Shown here one piece after another: positions 59,192 to 64,000 of a DNA stretch of 64,000 nt. The first letter of the stretch is position 1; each line of letters begins with the position of its first letter. The stretch is taken from contig NC_135194.1 of NCBI RefSeq assembly GCF_050948175.1, forward strand, positions 5,138,033 through 5,202,032. Reading direction: 5' to 3'. The position numbers and the translations under genes were made by a program. Source of the DNA: Xylocopa sonorina (Eukaryota; Arthropoda; Insecta; Hymenoptera; Apidae). The notes beneath the pieces were generated by a model that saw nothing but the letters and a program-made list of their open reading frames with translations, had not been told where the DNA came from and searched no databases.

Positions 59192-60414
59192 TTTCCCGAG
59201 TCCCTGTTCAAATTGTTATTATATCTTCTCTTACGGCATTCGTCTATGCTGTGCCCCGGGTTTTTACAATATTTGCAAAATTTTTGCGCGTCCCTGTCTA
59301 AAATTTGTCGCGGCTGTTCGTAGGACGGGCGTTGAGCGGGAAGCGGTGCGTCCCTGGGACGCAGGTATGGGTCTCGATATTCCCGTGATCGGTATTGAGG
59401 TACGGTTCTGAGCCGACATTCGGTCGCGTAATGTCCCGTGTTGTTGCATTTACTGCAGATAATGTCTACGAGTTTTTCGCGAGATTCCGCGCGTGGTCGC
59501 GTTTTGCCTAGACGTTGTAAGTCGCGTTCGTGAATTTGAAAGAGTTCGCGTGCTCTTGTGAAAATTTGCTGCAGGGTGTTGTATGGATCTATCGGCATCT
59601 GAATTCTTATTTCGGGAATAAGTCCGTCCCTGAAGCACTGTGACGCGAGTTTGTTTACGCTTTCTAAGGACTCTTGGGGATCGCGACGCGCGAGTCTGTC
59701 GCAGTCAATTATGGCTGTCTTCAGGTCCTTTACCCGTCCAATATAATCTAAAATGTGCTCGTTGGCACGCATGTATATATTGGTGAGTTCGCCCCTGTAG
59801 TGATCGGCGGATTTCACGGGTCCGAACGAACATCGAAGAATATCAGTTAATTCCAGAATCGTCTGGCACGGCTCGTCCTCTAACGCGGCATAAGCGCGGC
59901 CCTTCAATTTGCCCTTCAGAAGGCGCGTAAACGTGCGCTCGCACCCGTTCGGAATTAGTTCGTAAGCCCGTTTGCAAGCCCGCGTAAATTGGAGTACCGG
60001 AATATTTTGTCCGTCGAACGTCGGTACGGCTTCAAGCGCTTGCTTGAGCGAAAGCTCGTCATGTTGCGGGTTGGTTACGGCGGATATTTGACTCGAACCT
60101 TGTGCGGAAATCGGGTCTATACGCGGAATTTCCAACGGCACTGTATCGTCGCGTGCTAGATCTGGAGTTCGGCGGATAGCTTCAATTTCGCGACGGAGCA
60201 TTTCAACTTGTTGAAGCAAGGTCACCGTAGTTGGATCGGTCGATTCTACGTTTTTCGCCGATGTGCCTGCTTGCGCGGTATCTTGAGTAAGCTCGCCGAG
60301 AGCGTCTTGAAAATCTAATGCCCTATTTGTGCGTTTATCGCGATCAGTTTCGTGCATCGCGGCGGCCCGTTGCGCTTGCTGGCGCGTTTTGGTCGGTGGA
60401 GTTCTCGTTGCCAT
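59083..60414 (-). CDS. gag: Gag polyprotein, copy D
   Basis: 443 residues, the same protein sequence as Gag of A and B as far as compared, with N212 and R347. Both CCHC knuckles are intact. It starts at ATG 60412-60414 in GCCATGG context. Confidence 0.95.
   Translation of the reverse strand: MATRTPPTKTRQQAQRAAAMHETDRDKRTNRALDFQDALGELTQDTAQAGTSAKNVESTDPTTVTLLQQVEMLRREIEAIRRTPDLARDDTVPLEIPRIDPISAQGSSQISAVTNPQHDELSLKQALEAVPTFDGQNIPVLQFTRACKRAYELIPNGCERTFTRLLKGKLKGRAYAALEDEPCQTILELTDILRCSFGPVKSADHYRGELTNIYMRANEHILDYIGRVKDLKTAIIDCDRLARRDPQESLESVNKLASQCFRDGLIPEIRIQMPIDPYNTLQQIFTRARELFQIHERDLQRLGKTRPRAESREKLVDIICSKCNNTGHYATECRLRTVPQYRSREYRDPYLRPRDAPLPAQRPSYEQPRQILDRDAQKFCKYCKNPGHSIDECRKRRYNNNLNRDSGNDGGLRTRRETGREALPQIRTLAANNSDEEVGETPQ
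59149..59197 (-). promoter_or_regulatory. -1 frameshift signal, copy D
   Basis: GTTTCCC on the plus strand at 59191-59197 is the reverse complement of GGGAAAC; the stem lies at 59149-59184. Confidence 0.75.
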
Positions 60415-60465
60415 GGCTTGTTTCGCGGTCTCGGACGGCAGAATTTCCGTGGAGAACGCGTGGCT

Positions 60466-60483
60466 ATCCCACCGCTGTCACCA
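60466..60483 (-). other. Primer binding site, copy D
   Basis: Plus-strand ATCCCACCGCTGTCACCA, the same 18-base tRNA-Leu-type site, 13 bases inside the right LTR. Confidence 0.7.
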
Positions 60484-60496
60484 AAAATATCTTTCG

Positions 60497-61978
60497 TGTC
60501 ACGTCCCGAGGTGCGTTTGCGCTCGATCCGATGGCACGATTCGTAGCCTTTCCCGAAAAACCTACGCGAATTGCGCTGGGGCCGGGTTCGTTGGCGGTCG
60601 GAACTCGATCTAACCAAAATTACGCCTAAAACTTACCTTTCAACGTCTTCTTAATACTGTTTCGCCTCTCGTTCCAGGTATCTGTGGCGCCGTGGATCCG
60701 TGACCGGAATAGCAGCGGCGTACGGCTGGATCGGCGGAGCGTCGACGGGAATGAGTCTCCAGGCAGGCGAGCTACGGCTGGAGGAAACTGGCGCTGGAAC
60801 CGGGCGATCCTGGATTCGAATTGGACGTACGGCTGCGAAGACCTCCTTCGCAGGAACGGAAACAGCGTTGCAGACGTATGGATGTCCGGAAGTACAACTC
60901 GCGTATTCGCGAATGAGACGGCGTAGATATTCTTTCCTACCCGCGCGTCGTGTACGCCTTTTCGGAGGCTCGGGATTCATCAAAGGCGCTTGCACTAGGA
61001 CGGAATACGGCTCGGCCAAGCGATGGTGCGCTCTGGCTTACCGAGGTCGATCCTTGTTCAAGATACCTTGGATACGATAGGAATGCAGCGAGAGCAGTCG
61101 AGCGTTGGTGCGCTCAAAGACTGTCCAGCGTACAGAGCTGTCGCAGATGAATCGTGTGAATTGAATAAGAATCGCGAGCGTACACGTGGAATAGAATTTA
61201 AGGAACTTGTATTCGAATAAAGAGACTTGGATTTGGTAAAACAAGAGTATATTCTATAATATAACTATCCTACTACACTTTACTAAGTCTAAGTTATCAA
61301 CTAACGATATAATATGAAATGGAAATAGTAATAAGTTATAATAAGGACTCCGCTAAGGGAGATGCGATAGAGTCGGCTGCATGAGAGCTGATAGCTCGTG
61401 GCAGGGGAGCGTATTGCTCGGAGGTTGAGATTAGAACCGTCTCGGAGATCGGACTCGAAGGAACTCCTCTCTCGGTCGCGCGTCCGCGACCTCCTCGGGT
61501 TGCGTGGTGCGCGAGTCGCTGGGCCCCGTGAGTGGGGCGTACGATCGGAGTGGGGCGGCCACTCGGAGTGGGGTGCGGCTCGCGTTCAGCGTGAGCCGCG
61601 AGCGTCGAGTGCGCGCGGGCGCGCATCGCAGCTTATATTCTATACGACTTAGAAATTATGATTGTACAAATATCTGCTTATATTTAGGTGTGTGTTGGGT
61701 TGTGTATGTACATGATTCGTGTAGAGTGCTTAATCTAGAATCGCGTGTATGAAAAGTAAGCGTACGGTTGTGTGATCGCAGGTGATCGGGATTCGTACGC
61801 GGGGAGGTATTCCCCATCCTCGTAGCGTTGTCTCCTCGTCTCTGGGCGTCGAATCGTCGTGCGGCCCGTGTACGGGGGATGCTGATACAGGTGCTGGCGG
61901 GAGAGCGGTGTCCCGGTTGCGGATGCTGCGGATGCTGGTTGGCGCCAGAGGGTGGCAGGCGGTGCGCCTGACGTCACA
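60497..61978 (-). repeat. 5' LTR of copy D (right end)
   Basis: 1,482 bp. Private changes: T at 61508 (GGTGCGCG) and C at 61814 (TTCCCCATCC). It ends TGACGTCACA at 61978 and abuts satellite ATAGCGTCTGCAG. Confidence 0.95.
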
Positions 61979-64000
61979 ATAGCGTCTGCAGATATCTAGG
62001 TATCGTAGCGATAGAGTTCTAATACTTCTTAAAACGCGATATCGCATCACATTTCTATGTATCATGGTAAGATATAATATGATTTGCGAAGTGTTATGTA
62101 TTCCTCGTCTACACTTCATATGAATGTAAATGTGACACTTCCTTGCAAGGAAATAGCGTTTGCAGATGTCTACCTATCGTAGCAATAGGGTTCTAATGCT
62201 TTTTAAAACGCGATATCGCATCTCATTTCTATGTTTCATGTTAAGATATAATATGATTTGCGAAGTGTTATGTATTCCTCGTCTACACTTCAAATGAATG
62301 TGAATGCGACACTTCCCCGCTAGGAAATAGCGTTTGCAGAAGTCTACGTATCGTAGCAATAGAGTTCTTATGATCCTTAAAACGCGATATCGCATCTCGT
62401 TTCTATGGTTCATGGTAAGATATAATATGATTTGCGAAGTGTTATGTATTCCTCGTCTACACTTCAAATGAATGTAAATGCGACTCTTCCTTGCAAGGAA
62501 ATAGCGTTTGCAGATGTCTACCTATCGTAGCAATAGGGTTCTAATGCTTCTTAAAACGCAATATCGCATCTCGTTTCTATGTTTCATGGTAAGATATAAT
62601 ATTCATTGCGAAGTGTTATGCATTCCTCGTCTACGATTCAAATGAATGTAAATGCGACACTTCCTTGCAAGGAAATAGCGTTTGCAGATGTCTACGTATC
62701 GTAGCAATAGATTTCTTATGATTCTTAAAACGCGATATCGCATCTCATTTCTATGTTTCATGGTAAGATTTAATATGATTTGCGAAGTGTCATGTATTCC
62801 TCGTCTACACTTCAAATGAATGTGAATGCGACACTTCCTCGCTAGGAAATAGCGTTTGCAGATGTCTACGTATCGTAGCAATAGAGTTCTTATGATTCTT
62901 AAAACGCGATATCGCATCTCATTGCTATGGTTCATGGTAAGATATAATATGATTTGCGAAGTGTTATGTATTCCTCGTCTACACTTCAAATGAATGTAAA
63001 TGCGACACTTCCGTGCTAGGAAATAGCGTCTGCAGAAGTCTAGGTATCGTAGCGATAGAGTTCTAATGCTTCTTAAAACGAGATATTGCATCTCATATCT
63101 ATGTTTCATGATAAGATATAATATGATTTGCGAAGTGTTATGTATTCCTCGTCTACACTTCATATGAATGTAAATGCGACACTTCCTTGCAAGGAAATAG
63201 CGTTTGCAGATGTCTAGGTATCGTAGCAATAGAGTTCTAATGCTTCTTAAAACGCGATATCGCATCTCATTTCTATGTTTCATGGTAAGATATAATATTC
63301 ATTGCGAAGTGTTATGCATTCCTCGTCTACGATTCAAATGAATGTAAATGCGACACTTCCTTGCAAGGAAATAGCGTTTGCAGATGTCTACGTATCGTAG
63401 CAATAGAGTTCTTATGATTCTTAAAACGCGATATCGCATCTAATTTTTATGTTTCATGGTAAGATTTAATATGATTTGCGAAGTGTCATGTATTCCTCGT
63501 CTACACTTCAAATGAATGTGAATGCGACACTTCCTCGCTAGGAAATAGCGTTTGCAGATGTCTACGTATCGTAGCAATAGAGTTCTTATGATTCTTAAAA
63601 CGCGATATCGCAACTCATTTCTATGGATCATGGTAAGATATAATATGATTTGCGAAGTGTTATGTTTTCCTCGTCTACGCTTCAAATGAATGTAAATGCG
63701 ACACTTCCTTGCTAGGAAACAGCGTCTGCAGATGTCTAGGTATCGTAGCGATAGAGTTCTAATGCTTCTTAAAACGAGATGTGGTATCTCATTTCTATGT
63801 TTCATGGTAAGATATAATATGATTTGCGAAGTGTTATGTATTCCTCGTCCGCACTTCAAATGAATGTAAATGCGACACTTCCTTGCAAGGAAATAGCGTT
63901 TGCAGATGTCTACGTATCGTAGCAATAGAGTTCTTATGATTCTTAAAACGCGATATCGCATCTCATTTCTATGTTTCATGGTAAGATATAATATGATTTG
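61979..64000 (-). repeat. 174-bp satellite array, segment 5
   Basis: About 11.6 monomers, truncated by the window end. TTCATTGCG monomers lie near 62602 and 63298 (696 bp, 4 monomers apart). Variant content (GGATCATGG, GTTATGTTTTCC, GATGTGGTATC) resembles 4570-4790 and 50880-51050, so the same monomer lineages recur at both ends of the window. The register is displaced by 29 bp relative to segment 4. Confidence 0.96.

Larger units (their letters stand above)
53100..61978 (-). mobile_element. Full-length Ty3/gypsy LTR retrotransposon, copy D (reverse)
   Basis: Same 8,879-bp structure, in the opposite orientation to A-C (coordinates are 66,772 minus those of A). Unlike the others it has no target-site duplication: CGTA precedes it (53096-53099) and ATAG follows it (61979-61982). 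The satellite register also jumps 29 bp across it. Its LTRs differ at three sites found: 53779/61176, 54111/61508 and 54417/61814. Both frames are intact. Pol shares three changes with C. The terminus data suggest a recombinant of two insertions. Confidence 0.96.

Noticed and set aside
53071..62007. A 29-bp target-site duplication around element D
   Set aside because: The two 29-base flanks differ at four positions although the element is young, and the other copies show 4-bp duplications. Flanks from different monomers explain it better.

Overview
The window is one uninterrupted block of heterochromatin-type repeat DNA from a eukaryote, most likely an insect. The evidence is the insect-like Ty3/gypsy retrotransposons, tandem satellite arrays, no recognisable host gene, and plentiful CpG in both satellite and element, which argues against a heavily methylated vertebrate genome. 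The species cannot be named from sequence alone. No host protein gene, rRNA, tRNA or CRISPR array was found.

Layout: every base belongs to one of two repeat families. (1) A 174-bp satellite fills 1-4793, 13673-23246, 32126-38839, 47719-53099 and 61979-64000: about 28.5 kb, or some 164 monomers, all in one orientation. (2) Four full-length copies (A-D) of a single Ty3/gypsy (Metaviridae-type) LTR retrotransposon, each exactly 8,879 bp, lie at 4794-13672 (+), 23247-32125 (+), 38840-47718 (+) and 53100-61978 (-): about 35.5 kb. Each has two 1,482-bp LTRs, a tRNA-Leu-type primer binding site, gag, pol in the -1 frame (protease, RT, RNase H, integrase) and a polypurine tract. All eight reading frames are intact. 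The LTR pairs differ at about 1 (A), 0 seen (B), 2 (C) and at least 3 (D) positions, so the insertions are very recent.

The satellite has higher-order structure. A 2,958-bp unit (exactly 17 x 174) is tandemly duplicated with few differences at about 14.19-20.1 kb, and the same 2,958-bp offset recurs around element B. Shorter multiples (4, 10, 13 and 15 monomers) occur elsewhere. A variant monomer containing TTCATTGCG recurs at exact multiples of 174 bp and shows that register is kept across elements A, B and C. The only large break in register, 29 bp, is at element D, which also lacks a target-site duplication. A homogenised higher-order array carrying young nested retrotransposons is what a centromere core or its flank looks like. 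That is an inference; no chromatin data are available.

How the element works: the LTR drives a genomic RNA primed by a tRNA-Leu-type primer. Gag is translated from ATG 6358 (copy A). A canonical -1 slippery heptamer, GGGAAAC, six bases before a GC-rich stem-loop, would produce Gag-Pol. Integrase makes 4-bp target-site duplications (TATG, TATG, CTAA). Unusually, the pol frame runs through the polypurine tract and about 80 codons into the 3' LTR. There is no env and no recognisable chromodomain.
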